In this document: positions 30,540 through 41,900 of the stretch, piece by piece
Layout: each line of letters opens with the position of its first letter
How positions within the stretch are numbered: the stretch's first letter is position 1
Assembly (NCBI RefSeq): GCF_037176765.1
Contig: NC_090021.1
Coordinates: forward strand, 189,674,378 to 189,738,377
DNA from: Anolis sagrei
Lineage: Eukaryota > Chordata > Lepidosauria > Squamata > Anolidae
Length of the DNA: 64,000 bases
Reading direction: 5' to 3'
Notes under the pieces: model-generated
What the model saw: the letters and a program-made list of their open reading frames with translations, nothing else
The model's database searches: none
What the model was told of the DNA's origin: nothing
Made by a program: the position numbers and the translations under genes

Positions 30540-31090
30540 TATTTATTTAAAACATTTATATTCCACCCTTCTCACCCCACAGGGGACTCAGGGCGGAGCA
30601 CAACATATATAAGGCAAACATTCAATGCCGGGACATAAAACCATAAATATATACAAACATTAAAATCACTTATATCCATATTAAAATCAGTTGCTTAAAA
30701 ACCATCTCAGGACAGCATTTTGCCTCACTGCACTGCCCCAAATGCTTGGTCCCACAGCCAGGTCTTCACCATGCTTCTGAAGGACAGGAGGGTGGGGGCT
30801 GATCTAATATTGCCAGGAAGGGAGTTCCATAGCTGGGGGGCCATCACTGAGAAGGCCCTGTCTCTCGTCCCTGCCAAACACGCCTGTGATGGTGGAGGGA
30901 CTAAGAGCAGGGCCTCCCCTGAAGATCATAGTTTCCACAGCAGTTCATAAAGGGAGATGCATTCAGACAGGTAAACTGGGCCAGGGCCATTTAGGGCTTT
31001 ATAGGCCAAAGCCAGCACTTTGAATTGTGCCCAGTAGCAAACAGGCAGCCAGTGGAGCTGGCGCAACAGGGGAGTTGTACGCTCCCAATT
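30540..31090 (-). mobile_element. L2-like LINE fragment, minus orientation
   Basis: The left end is the reverse of the LINE tail (tttatttatttaaaacattt, ggggactcagggcgg). The right part on the minus strand resembles the C-terminal reverse-transcriptase region, with codons for a 'HWLPV...FK.L...AL.GLAP.YL'-like stretch. It is interrupted by stops, so it is a dead copy of about 550 bp. A shorter relative is at 42712-43200. Confidence 0.6.
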
Positions 31091-31179
31091 CAACCAACCA
31101 CAACTTGAATATCTATATTTCTTAAACCTTCACTTCGCTTTTATATAAGATACATTTTACTAAATCCTTGAATATCATG

Positions 31180-31265
31180 GGATTTGAGCATCCATGGGTT
31201 TTGGTATCCACTGTGGGTCCTGGAATCAAACCCCAGCAGATACTTAGGGCCACTGTTGGTAATAG
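31180..31265. mobile_element. Tigger-like fold-back fragment
   Basis: Words such as 'gggttttggtatccactg' and 'tcctggaatcaaaccccag' resemble a widespread palindromic mariner/Tigger-type relic. Short and weakly supported. Confidence 0.35.
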
Positions 31266-31594
31266 GCAACCTTCTCAAGCCTCCGCTGTTTAGTAATTTG
31301 TCTATATATAATAAGCTGTTTGATTACTGAAGTGTATATGTGTTCTTTGGTAAGCAGACTTTCCTAACTCTATGTTCTTGAGGTTGTGGGAGGGGCTGCA
31401 GACCATGTGCCCAGATCAGGGACTGCTTAGAATACAGTTAAAGATGACAGATGAGGCATGGCTATTGATGATGACACCTGGAAATCAGTCAAACAGCTGG
31501 AAACCAATTGCCAAGCATAAATACATGTGGAAACTATTTCTTTTCTTAAAAGATATAAAGTTTATGGTTTTCATAATTGCTCACAATCCAATAG

Positions 31595-31680
31595 GTTATT
31601 TATTTATTTATTTACAACATGTATATGCCGCCTCTCTCACCCTGAAGGGCACTCAGAGCAGGTTACAAGTTATATGTACA
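31595..31680 (-). mobile_element. L2/CR1-like LINE tail, minus orientation
   Basis: (TTTA)n followed by 'gccgcctctctcaccctgaa' and 'gggcactcagagcaggttac', the shared LINE 3' end of this genome. Confidence 0.55.
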
Positions 31681-31990
31681 TACAATATAACATATTATTA
31701 GCATAGCACAATATTAGTATTATATATTACCATATTGTACTGCACCACTATACTGTAATATTATTAGTAATATTACGTTTAATATGAAATATAAAATTAT
31801 ATTGTATTATTGTATTGTATCAATATTATATGTGTATACAATATATTATCAGCACAGCACAATATTAGTATTGTATATTACTATATTGTATTATACCACT
31901 ATACAGTAACACTATTAATAATATTACATGTAATATAAAATAGCTAATTATTATATTGTATTATTATTAGTAGTATATTGTATAATAGTA
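31681..31990. repeat. AT-rich repeat array
   Basis: About 300 bp of A/T sequence in which 'attattagcatagcacaata' type words recur at roughly 150-bp spacing. It directly follows a LINE tail, as do related arrays nearby. Confidence 0.55.
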
Positions 31991-32114
31991 TTATTATCAT
32001 CCTGATGTTATGATCCTAACAGGTCATAATCCTCCATTTGGTTACGTGACCAGTGATTATCCCATAGCCACTGTATTTTGCCTAAGGGGCATCTTTGATT
32101 TGTATGTACTTGGA

Positions 32115-32655
32115 AGTTAGGCATGCCCTAATAGGTCAGCGGTTCAAATTTGGAGAGAGCAGGTTGAGCTCCCTCTGTCAGCTCCAGCTCCCCATGCAGG
32201 AACATGAGAGAAGACTTCCACAAGGATGGTAAAACATCAAACATCCATGTGTCTCCTAGGTGCAGGCATGTAGCCGGGGGGGGGGGGGGGGGTTGAAGGG
32301 CTTCAGCCCCCCCCCCCTGAAAGTCTCATGGTGGTTCGCGAAAAGGCCTTACTGGTGCATTATTTAAACTGCTATGTTTATTCATGTCATGATCTGATCA
32401 TTTTACTCAATATATCCCATATGCATGGGGGTATTGGGGTAACGATACAAAAGGTTTGCTAGGGTAGACCCTCTTTCACTCAGACTCAGCCCCCCCCCCC
32501 AAAAAAACAAACTCAGCCCCCCCCCCCCCCCCCCCGAATCAAAATCCTGGCTATGGGCCTGCCTAGGGGGCAGCGTTCTTACAGGCGGCCAATTCTCTCA
32601 CACCAGAAGCGACTTGCAGTTTTTCAAGTGCTCCTGACACAGAAAATAAAAAGCA
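32115..32655 (+). repeat. tRNA-like SINE interrupted by a hAT element
   Basis: The left half (32115-32254) has 'ggttcaaatttggagagagc', 'gctccctctgtcagctcc' and 'gatggtaaaacatcaaac'. The right half (32570-32655) has 'gcggccaattctctcac' and 'agaagcgacttgcag'. The uninterrupted family copy at 45783-45995 shows that these halves belong together. Confidence 0.65.
32263..32561. mobile_element. hAT-like MITE inserted into a SINE
   Basis: The ends CAGGCATGTAGCCGG and CCTGGCTATGGGCCTG are imperfect inverted repeats. The element is flanked by CCTAGGTG (32255-32262) and CCTAGGGG (32562-32569), an 8-bp target duplication with one change. It carries long poly-G/poly-C runs and no gene. Confidence 0.7.
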
Positions 32656-33712
32656 TGTGATAGCCTGAAAAAAATTGATTTGGATACCTATATACACCAT
32701 GGTTACAGAAAACTTTCTTGGGCAAAAAGTGATCACAAAGTGAAAAAGTTTTAGAAGCCTTGTCCTAATGGAAACTTGAGGTCCATCAGCATTCTTACTG
32801 GTTCTTTGCCCAGACATTTAGCTGCTTTGAGTCTCTTTACAGAGAGGAAAGCGGTATATAAATACATATGAAAATAATACAGTCATGTTTTCCCCTTCAC
32901 TTTGCATCAATACCACCCAATATGGTTTAATGGCAGTGGACCCTAAACCATATGGAGGGTCAAGCATGATCTGTTCCTCTGTTATGTTTTGTAAACTAAA
33001 ATTAGTATGTCTATGTATATATACCCTGAATTAAAAGATGTGTCCAGAAACAAAGAGTTCGGGATGCTTCAGTGTAAAAACTGGATTTATTTACCAAACA
33101 CTTAGATAACCTCTTTTTTAAAAGAAAAGGTTGTTTATTTTATTTTATTTTCTAAAAAGTGCTTCATGGTCAAGACATATACCAAATGTATCCCAAAGTT
33201 TATACAAAAACAAACAAACAAAAATACATTTCAAAACACTAAGAACTTTGGGCACAATCTGTCAGGAAAACATCTGTGCAAGCCTTGCTCATAGCTGAGC
33301 GGCCTATTGTATCTTTGCTCTTGCAAAAAAAAAAAGCCTTCACAAATAAAGAAACCCCACAAAATAAATACAGCCTGCATGGGAAAAGGTTTCTGCTGAA
33401 CGAGGAATATAAAGAACAAGAAGAGTTGGCAAGATTGAACGGTTCATTCTCTAGTCACAGCTCAGTTCTCCGCTCTATTAGAGAGACATTCCGATTTGAC
33501 ACTGGATTTGCAAGAAGAATCTTGCTGTATATAAAGGGTATTTCCAAGTTACAGGATTCACAACGATAAAAACCACTGCCCTCCTTTGGTATAAATATAT
33601 CATAAATAAATGTACAGCAGCAAATATGGATACATTACAATGGCAGTTTAAGAGCAGATCTTGGATACCAGTGTTAAAATAACATTGGTTAAAAAAACAA
33701 AACAAGCATAAG

Positions 33713-34590
33713 GTTGCTGTGAATTTTCCTAGCTATATGGCCATGTACCAGAAGCATTCTCTCCTGATGTTTTGCCCACATCTATGGAAGGCATCCTCAG
33801 AGGTTGAGGGGTCTGTTGGGAACAAGTGGGTTTTATATATCTGTGGAACACCCAGGGTGACTGTTTGAAGGAAATGTGAATGTTGCAATTGACCAGACTG
33901 ATTAACATTGAAAAGCCTTGTCGAAGGCTTTCATGGCTGGAATCACTAGGTTCTTGTGGGTTTTTGCGGGCTATAGAGCCATGTTCTAAAGGCATTTCTC
34001 CTGACGTTTTGCCTGCATGCTCAGCCAGGCCTTCAAATGCTAATGAAGGTGGTCAGTTGAAACATTCACACCTAGCTCCAGCAGAGAAAAGCTCTTTGCC
34101 CCACCCCAGCCATTCCCCAGCCATTGTCCTAATTCCAACAGACCTCACTACCTCTGAGGATGCTTGCCATAGATGCAGGCGAAACGTCAGGAGAAATGCC
34201 TCTAGAACATGGCCCTATAGCCCCAAAAAAATCCACAAGAACCTATTGAAAAGCCTTGCAGCTTCAAAGCTGGGCTGTTTCCTACCTGGGAGAATCCTAT
34301 GTTGGGAGGTGTCAACTGGCCCTGATTGTTTCTTATCTGGAATTCCTCTAACCAATTGCAACGTTCATTCAGGCAGACAAGAGTTCTTTCTCCCACCCTG
34401 AACATTTCACAGATATATAAACCCCACTTATCTAGTTTCTAACGGACCTCACAACCTCTGAGGGTACCCTCCATAGATGTGGGTGAAACGTCAGAAGAGA
34501 ATGCTTCTGGAACATGGCCATACAACCTGGAAAACTCACAGCAACCCTGTGATTCTGCCCATGAAAGCCTTGGACAACACATAAAACAAG
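33713..34590. mobile_element. Nested Penelope-like element fragments
   Basis: An older piece (33713-33920, continuing at 34245 to about 34430) is split by a 324-bp inverted-repeat unit, 33921-34244. The unit is flanked by an exact 14-bp direct repeat ATTGAAAAGCCTTG at 33907-33920 and 34245-34258. A further plus-oriented end lies at 34430-34590. At least three units carry the CTGAG...CGAAACGTC-type core, and the one at 34153-34188 looks complete. All copies are fragments with no usable gene. Confidence 0.6.
34145..34200 (+). ncRNA. Hammerhead-ribozyme-like motif in a Penelope-derived repeat
   Basis: In order: CTGAGGA (34153-34159), a stem-loop TGCTTGC-CATAGAT-GCAGGC, GAAA (34181-34184), and CGTC followed by AGG that can pair with the CCT before CTGAGGA. 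This matches the order CUGANGA, stem II, GAAA, UH, stem I of a hammerhead. One extra base sits between CUGAGGA and stem II, so activity is unproven. Penelope-like elements are known to carry such motifs. Confidence 0.35.
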
Positions 34591-35812
34591 CATAGTTTGC
34601 TTTTAACTACAAAGAGCAGAATCCAGCCAAAGATAGGTGCTCCTTAGTCAAATTGTGTGAACAGGAGAAGATGCACAGATACTTTAATCTTCCAGTAAAA
34701 CCCACTAGACCTTGAAATGCTTCGCTTTGGTTGAATGATTCCCACAAGTCTTAAACAAAACAAACATTGGCAGGAGTGCATTCATTTGTGAAAACCTACC
34801 CCAACAAGGACTAAACCCCATCTCTACATCTCTGCTCCACATCCCAACAAATGACAAATATACAAAAAAGAATATATATATATATTTAAAATGCAAAAAT
34901 ATCTTTACACACGCCTTGTAGAATGCTTTGTGATCACATAATTTATATTCTTTCTTTTTCAAAAAATACTGCACATTTCATCCATTATTTTTGATTGACT
35001 TGGTTCTGAGTGCAACTTGGAGAAATGCAGGAGTTTAAACGAAAAACACACAACATGAGAATTCAAGCGTTTATGGGCAAGTTTTTACATAAAGCTAAAC
35101 ACTGAATTCTCACTTACTTCACTGTGTAAAAAAGGGTCTCATTACATCCAACCAACGTAAAAGGTGCTTGTTTTTGTTTGGACTCTCCCCTTAGCCTGCA
35201 CTTGCCCCATGGAAAGGAAAACAAAATTAAGGTGCACCTGAAATTCGAGATAGTGAACTTTTATACACTGCTGCTTTACAAAAGAGAGAAACAGGAATTA
35301 CAACAAGCCATAACGTTAGAAATACAGTCTCAATCTTAATGCATGGAAAAGTACCACCAAAATACAATGTGCCGTGAAAAAAGAAAATAGTAGCATTGCC
35401 ACTGGGTTCAGTGAGACATGGATTTGTACCAAAATAAAAAAAATACTATAACTGACTGTTGTCATATCATCAGTCCTAACTATGGCACAAGCTGCCCCTG
35501 ATCCAAATCTGAAACCTTTCTGTCAAGGTTTAGACTATCCCACTTTGTAAAAAGAAGAGTGACGTTTACAAAGGTACATACCTATCTAGTAAAAACGCAC
35601 AAACTGATTTTTTTTTGTTTGTTTTAGGAAAATACTCTCGCGAATAAACTATATAAAGATAAAATACACTTCAAAGGGTTTTTTTTGTTTCTTTTTACAT
35701 GACTCTATAAAGTGCAGAGAAATCCTTCTCACAGGAACTACTCCCCCACAGCCATGTAATCCCAGCAGTGTTTGCATAGCGGTACACAGAGAAAGTTGTT
35801 CCTTTCGTGTCT

Positions 35813-35943
35813 TCAGAAAGTAGGCGGAAGAGTCTCTTCAAGCTCTGGTTCTTTTTTAGAATCGCAGAATGGCAAGGAGGCGTCAGGAAGGGCTGGAGGT
35901 GCCAGGTCTCCATTCAGAGTATCTCTGGAACAGGATGCTGGTC
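35813..35943 (-). CDS. PLEKHA3: PLEKHA3 coding exon 8 with stop
   Basis: A 131-nt coding part encodes [20 protein letters not shown] and ends [12 protein letters not shown] with TGA at 35815-35813. DTLNGDL and the acidic EETLP ending match the human C-terminus. Confidence 0.9.
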
Positions 35944-38900
35944 CTAAGAAGAGATGGGTCAAAGCACATCTGGTTAATCGTGTCCCTGAAAAAGGCCCCA
36001 CTCAGTCATCTGTAAAAGACATTAAGTCTAGTTGTGTCTGATTCTATGGGGTGGTCTTCATCTCAATTTCTAAGCCGAAAGCCGGCGTTGTCTGTTGATG
36101 CCTCCAAGGTCATGTGGCCAGTCATGTATTACCTTCCTGCAGAAGTGGTACTGTTGATCTCACAGTTGCATGTTTTCAAATTGCTAGGTTGGCAGAAGCT
36201 GGGCTAACAGCAGGAGCTCACTCTGCTCCCCAGATTCGAACGGCCAACCTTTCGGTCAGCAAGTTCAACACCTCTGCACTTTAACCCACTGCGCTACCAC
36301 CAATATGTACTCAACTACATATTGCATCCATATACAGTTATACCTCGACTTAAGAGTTTAATTTGTTCCATGACCGAGCTCTTAATTCAAAACATTATCT
36401 CAAAGTGAATTTTCCCATTGAAATGCTATTAATCTGTTCCGGCCCCTCGATCCCAATTTTTTTGTTATGTGTTATTAAATACTTTATAAATAACAAATAA
36501 TGTATAAATGCACATTCATGGGGATCAATAAAAAATAAAAAATAAAAATCAACTTTAAAAGGTAGAAGCACAAAGTTGTGACAAGGAAGCACAAAGCACA
36601 AAGTGAAAAGACAGAAGCATCCTTTTCTTCATGGTGAACTCATTCCAGCCGCCCTCCCTCTCTTGCTCTCTCTCCTCCTCTCCCTTCATGAAGCCAAACA
36701 TACCAGGAATAAAAACCAAACAAAATCAACTAACCCAAAGTTCCTCAAAGTGCCTTCTGCATTACTCACCAAAGAACCTTTGCATGCCTAACCTCAGGTT
36801 ACACACACCTTACTGACTTAGGTGATCCCTCGTTGGAAGAGTAGGATACTCTTCCATGATCAGTATTCTTGTGGATCCGTAGGTGGCTGTGGAGCCCTAT
36901 TCTTGACCTGTTACACACACCTATATCATCAACAGCATTTTTCCCTTTCGGAAATTTATTTATTTATTTACAACGTTTCTACCCCGCCCTTCTAAACCCC
37001 CGAGAGGGGGACTCAGAGTGGTTAACAATGGCAACAATTCAATGCCGCAGTATCACAGTATAACAACAATAAAAAACATAAATACACAGTATTTCTGTAT
37101 TCACTGTTAGTCTAGCAAAGATCATGACCCTTGTCCAAGTGGGCTTCTACTTCAAAAATACATAACTAAATAATAACACACACATAAATATAACTTACTG
37201 TCTGTATCTTCGAGGGAAACATCTATAGATGGTCCTGCATCAGACACGGTTCTTCTCCATTTTTGTGATAATCGATGGGAAGATGAATTTGGTTCTTTCG
37301 TGAAATGACCACTCCTAAAAATGCAACAATGTCACACATTTAATGAAAGGCTTTAAAGACTTGTTACTCTCTTGTTAATTAAGCTCATTCTACTATTACA
37401 TATCATTTATTTGATACATAGCACAATGTTTCTCAAATATACTGCAGGGAAAAAAATGATGAGACAGGGGAACAATGCCTATAGAGTCATTTTACTGAAG
37501 GTCTAATAGTTGCTGCATTCAATTACTGGCTAGCAACATCTTAGGATTCAAAATTATTTAATACTACCACTCGGGCTGAACACGATTTTTAAGTAGGACT
37601 AATTAATGTGATCCTTTATTCCCCAGCAACACACATTACAGTGTGTCTAGGTGAAGTAAAGATTGCACAAAAAAGTCCTGGATCTGTTGAATCACATCTA
37701 AGATCATTTTTCAATCTAGAATTCCAAATTCCTAAAAAAAAAAAAAAAAAAATCCACTAGCATGCTGTTTGAATGATGCTTAATTTTGCAGGCCTCTGTT
37801 ATCAATACATAAAAGAATTCTGAATGATTAAATGTAATTACTACTCTTCTAATTCTTAGGCATTAAACCAGCAATATTTACAGGTAGACTTTTCAAGAGG
37901 AATATGAATTCTCACATACTAACATTTCAATATATTACATATAATTAGGTAAACTAAAATGCATTTTCCCATCACAAAACACACTCTAGAGGGACTACAT
38001 GTGGGCAACATAATGTGGATCACTTTTAGCTACGATAAAATGTGAGGGACAGTGCAAAACATTTCTTGTACTATTTCTTTGGTTCCCACGCTTTGAAAAT
38101 ATGCAAAATCTCATTGTTTTTGCTTACCTCTCAGGATAACAAGTACCTGGGTGGCTAACAGAACGCTTCATCTAAAGAATAATTTAAGAAACAAAACAAG
38201 TTAATATACAGTCCCTAAATGCTTATTTTACATGCCAGTTTGTAGTTGTTGGAAGAATGTAATTGAATACAATTAGACAAGTATGCATGTACATAAATTT
38301 CATTTTGGTCTCTCCAAATTCAGGACATAGCTGAACAACAGCTACACTGATTTTTGATGCTGCTCTTAATATTCTGCTTAATAGTTACAAGGAGTCCCTT
38401 ATAAAGCATATGCTATGAAGACAAAACAATATTTTGAATAATCAAAGCAGGGATTAGCAACGTTGAGCCCTTAAGATTTTACTGCACTGCAACATCTATC
38501 TGTCTTGGGACCTTTCCAGACTGGCCCTATATCCCAGGATCTGATCCCAGGTTTTCTGTTTTTCTCAGATTATCTGAGTGTGGACTCATATAATCCAGTT
38601 TAAAGCAGAAAACCTGGGATCAGATCCTGGGATGTTGAGCCTGTCTGGAAGGGCCCTGAGTGAGCATTGCTAATAGTGAAAAGCGAGAAGCACAATTTGC
38701 CCATCGTTAGAGTGTGTCTACACTGTACAATTACTGCACTGTGGCACCACTTTAACTGCCATGATCCAATGCTATGGAATCCTGGGAGCTGTAGTATCAG
38801 GACTCTTCAAAAGAGAAGGCTAAAAACATTGCAAAATTGCAACTCTCATGAATCCACAGCATTGAGCCATGGCAGTCAAACTGCATTAATTCTACAATAT

Positions 38901-41900
38901 TGATGCACCCTCAGTTAGTGCCTTTGGATTGGATTCAGTATTTGCTGTCAGTGAAGAAAGGCTTTTGAATCCAGCATAAGAGAGAAGGGAGACCATTTTG
39001 GCTGGCTCCCCTTTCAGATCTCAGAGTACCACAAAGGACAGCAGTGAGACTGGAGAAGTGATGATGTCTCCTCTCATGCTATTTCATTAACAGGAGCATC
39101 CTGGCTGCAACTCTCCTCAATGTACGATCCTTTGGCAGGAGCAAAGACTTGATCCATGTCAGTGATCTCCACTGCAATATGAGCCAAAGGGGAAAAACTC
39201 TGTGAAGACTTATTTGTCTTGCAGTGTTCACTAAATGCTTTTTTAGTGCTTCCTAGCGTTTCGCTGAAGACATGCTGTTAAGGGCTTCAGCACATGACTG
39301 GTGCACACTATTTTCCACTAACTATTCAGTCCCATTCCCAAATGACTTTCATTTGATCTTACAAATCAATCCTAAACCAATGTAATTTAATGGCTACTAT
39401 ATCTAGGGTTGAGGAAATTCAAGTTTGAGTCAACACAAAACGTTCTGTGTGACTTTGGCCTATCCGCCTAATTCATCTCGTGATGTTTTTGGAAAGCTAA
39501 AACTACAAAGGAATCCTAGATGCCAGTCTGACCTTATTTAAGAAAGGGTAAGATAAACATATGTAATAAATAATAAGCATGTTTTCTTCACAAATAAATT
39601 TGAGTTTATTGGCCACTAATGGGTTTATTATCAAGTATGTGAAAAAGTTTCCCATCAGATGTTGATGGCACCAGATATTTCCAAACATCTAGTGTGTGAA
39701 ATCAATCTTACTTCCCAGTTAATACTACAGCTTGGGAAAAGATTGATTCCTTGACTTAAAAAAGTCGGCTACATTGCGTTGGGCACCTGGGCACCTGACT
39801 TTAGCCCACCATTCCCTCCCAAACCTCCTCAAGCCCTTAGGAAAATATGATGTGAAAGAATGTCCAACCATCTGTACAGGTGAAGGTGACACAGGAGAAA
39901 CTAAGGGGTCAGGATGAGGCAGCTGAAACATCTCTGGCTTAAACTTGGCATTCGCAATTTTCACACATTCTTCAAGTGTCGTGATAAATGTGTCACAAGT
40001 GGCACTGAGCAAGGAAGAAGCTTCATTCATATTCTGAAAGCAAAAGGAAGACAAACACACATCAGTAATGGCCCTAACAACCATGAAATAATCTTAGGCT
40101 CATTGCCTGATAAAGCTTTCTGGCTAAAGCAAAAGCCGTTTAATCCTCAATGCAACTGATCAAGGACTCAGCCTTTAACAAACTGCCAATCTGTCTAATA
40201 TTCCTCATGCTTGTCAATTTAGGATGACTGGGTTGCTGTGGGTTTTCCAGGCTGTATGGCCATGTTCCAAAAGCATTCTCTCCTGATATTTCGCCCACAT
40301 CTATGGCAGGCATCCTCAGAGTTTGTGAGGTCTGTTGGAAACTAAGCAAGTGGGGTTTATATATCTGTGAAATGTCCAGGATGTGAGAAAAAACTCTTGT
40401 CTTTATATACTGTAGACTGAAAAGGATTTCCTGTCACTCTTTTTTTTAAAAAAAAATAAAACATTTAAATAAATTACAGGCCAAGGAGTTGAAATACGCA
40501 CTATAACATGTGCCCCAGTCTTTCACTCCACTGGTTCCACTTGTTTATTACTCTTTCATTGTTTCAATGAATGCATTATTTCATTCTTAAGCAACCAGCA
40601 AGAATTTGAAGAAATTATTATTTAAATATTTTAAAAACTGTTTTTATAATACAAAAAATGTTATATTAAATTAGATTTGTCTTTATTTATCTTAATTTGC
40701 TTTTAATTATTGTATTTTAATATTAATATCTAGTCAACACAAAGTTTATGGAATGCTATAGTATGGAGTATAGTATGGTTTAAGGCCAGGCGTGGGCAAA
40801 CTTCGGCCCTTCAGGTGTTTTGGACTTCAACTCCCATAATTCTTAACAGCCGGTAGGTTGTTAGGAATTGTGGGAGTTGAAGTCCAAAACACCTGGAGGG
40901 CTGAAGTTTGCCCATGCTTAGTTTAGGCCTATTTTTAATAGCAAGTAACTAGAAATTACATCAGTCCAGAACCTCAGCCCTCAATGCTGGTTTACATCGC
41001 TGAAATGTTGTTGTTGGGGGGGGGGGGGTGTGAAAATTCCGTTTAGACATCAAAAGGAAAGATAAAAAGTTACTAAGGAAATGCAAAAACAGCAAATGTA
41101 AGAGTTCATGGTAGACAGTGTTGCCCTGTTTGAAATGCTAAGGGATTGTAGGAAAAATCCATTGGGGAGCATAATTTTTATTGAGAGGGAATATGCCTTA
41201 ATTTTGCTCCTGCCACTTAGCAACAATTTTCATTGACTTGCAAATAGGAGGCTTCCACAGACTTAGATGACTCCTGAGATTAGCAGAAGGCAATCCTAGA
41301 GAAACTGTGTTGCTGTTCTGCCCATTCACAGCTATGCTTGACAAACTCATGGGTATATCATGACATTGAAGCTGATTCTCCAGAGCAAAAAAGGGAGCAT
41401 CATTTGCATTGTTCAATGGGAAATAAAAGCTGCTCAAAAGAAAAGAAAAAAATAATACTTTGATACCTCTACAGTAGGTGAGGAACGATTCTTATCGTGG
41501 TGAACGTATTCTTGTATTGTATGGACCTGCTGCATTAGAAGGTCACAGTAGAGACGAAGCTCAGACATTTTGGTTTTCAGAGATTCACTGGTTTCATTTG
41601 TTTCTGCAAGAGTAGCGTAACAAAGTTTTCCAATTCAAGTGTAGGAGTTTCTCTCAAGTTTCAAACATTTACTTTTGAGTTCTTTAAAACAAAAAAGACT
41701 CAGTCCTGAACTTTCACAAGGTGAGAAGCACCCACTTTTCTACATCAGTTTCCAATCTTAGCTCTTGTTTTACCAAGCACCTGCATATGCCACCAAGAGA
41801 CTGGTGGAGATTTCCACTCATTCACTCTACCATGCTGACCCCACAACAGGTGAATTGTATTCAAATGTTTTAAAAGTATATAGTAAGCAAGTAAGTAAAC

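Larger units (their letters stand above)
33065..35812 (-). other. PLEKHA3: PLEKHA3 3' untranslated region (inferred)
   Basis: Sequence downstream of the PLEKHA3 stop on the minus strand is mostly unique and AT-rich down to about 33065, where minus-strand AATAAA signals occur at 33135-33140 and 33086-33091. It is interrupted by Penelope-derived repeats at 33713-34590. A 2.7-kb 3'UTR is plausible, but its limits are inferred. Confidence 0.45.
35944..37198 (-). other. PLEKHA3: PLEKHA3 intron 7 (SINE, TcMar relic, LINE tail)
   Basis: A 1255-bp intron holding a Sauria-type SINE (36012-36302), a mariner-type relic (36325-36460) and an L2-like tail (36955-37085). The rest is unassigned. Confidence 0.55.
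38172..39868 (-). other. PLEKHA3: PLEKHA3 intron 5 with two MITEs
   Basis: A 1697-bp intron with palindromic MITEs at about 38507-38660 and 38705-38915. The remaining 950 bp toward exon 5 show nothing I can name. Confidence 0.5.
40034..41466 (-). other. PLEKHA3: PLEKHA3 intron 4 (Penelope-derived and hAT-like pieces)
   Basis: A 1433-bp intron with a minus-oriented Penelope-like terminal fragment (40229-40400) and a fold-back hAT-like MITE (40784-40925). The rest is unassigned AT-rich DNA. Confidence 0.5.
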
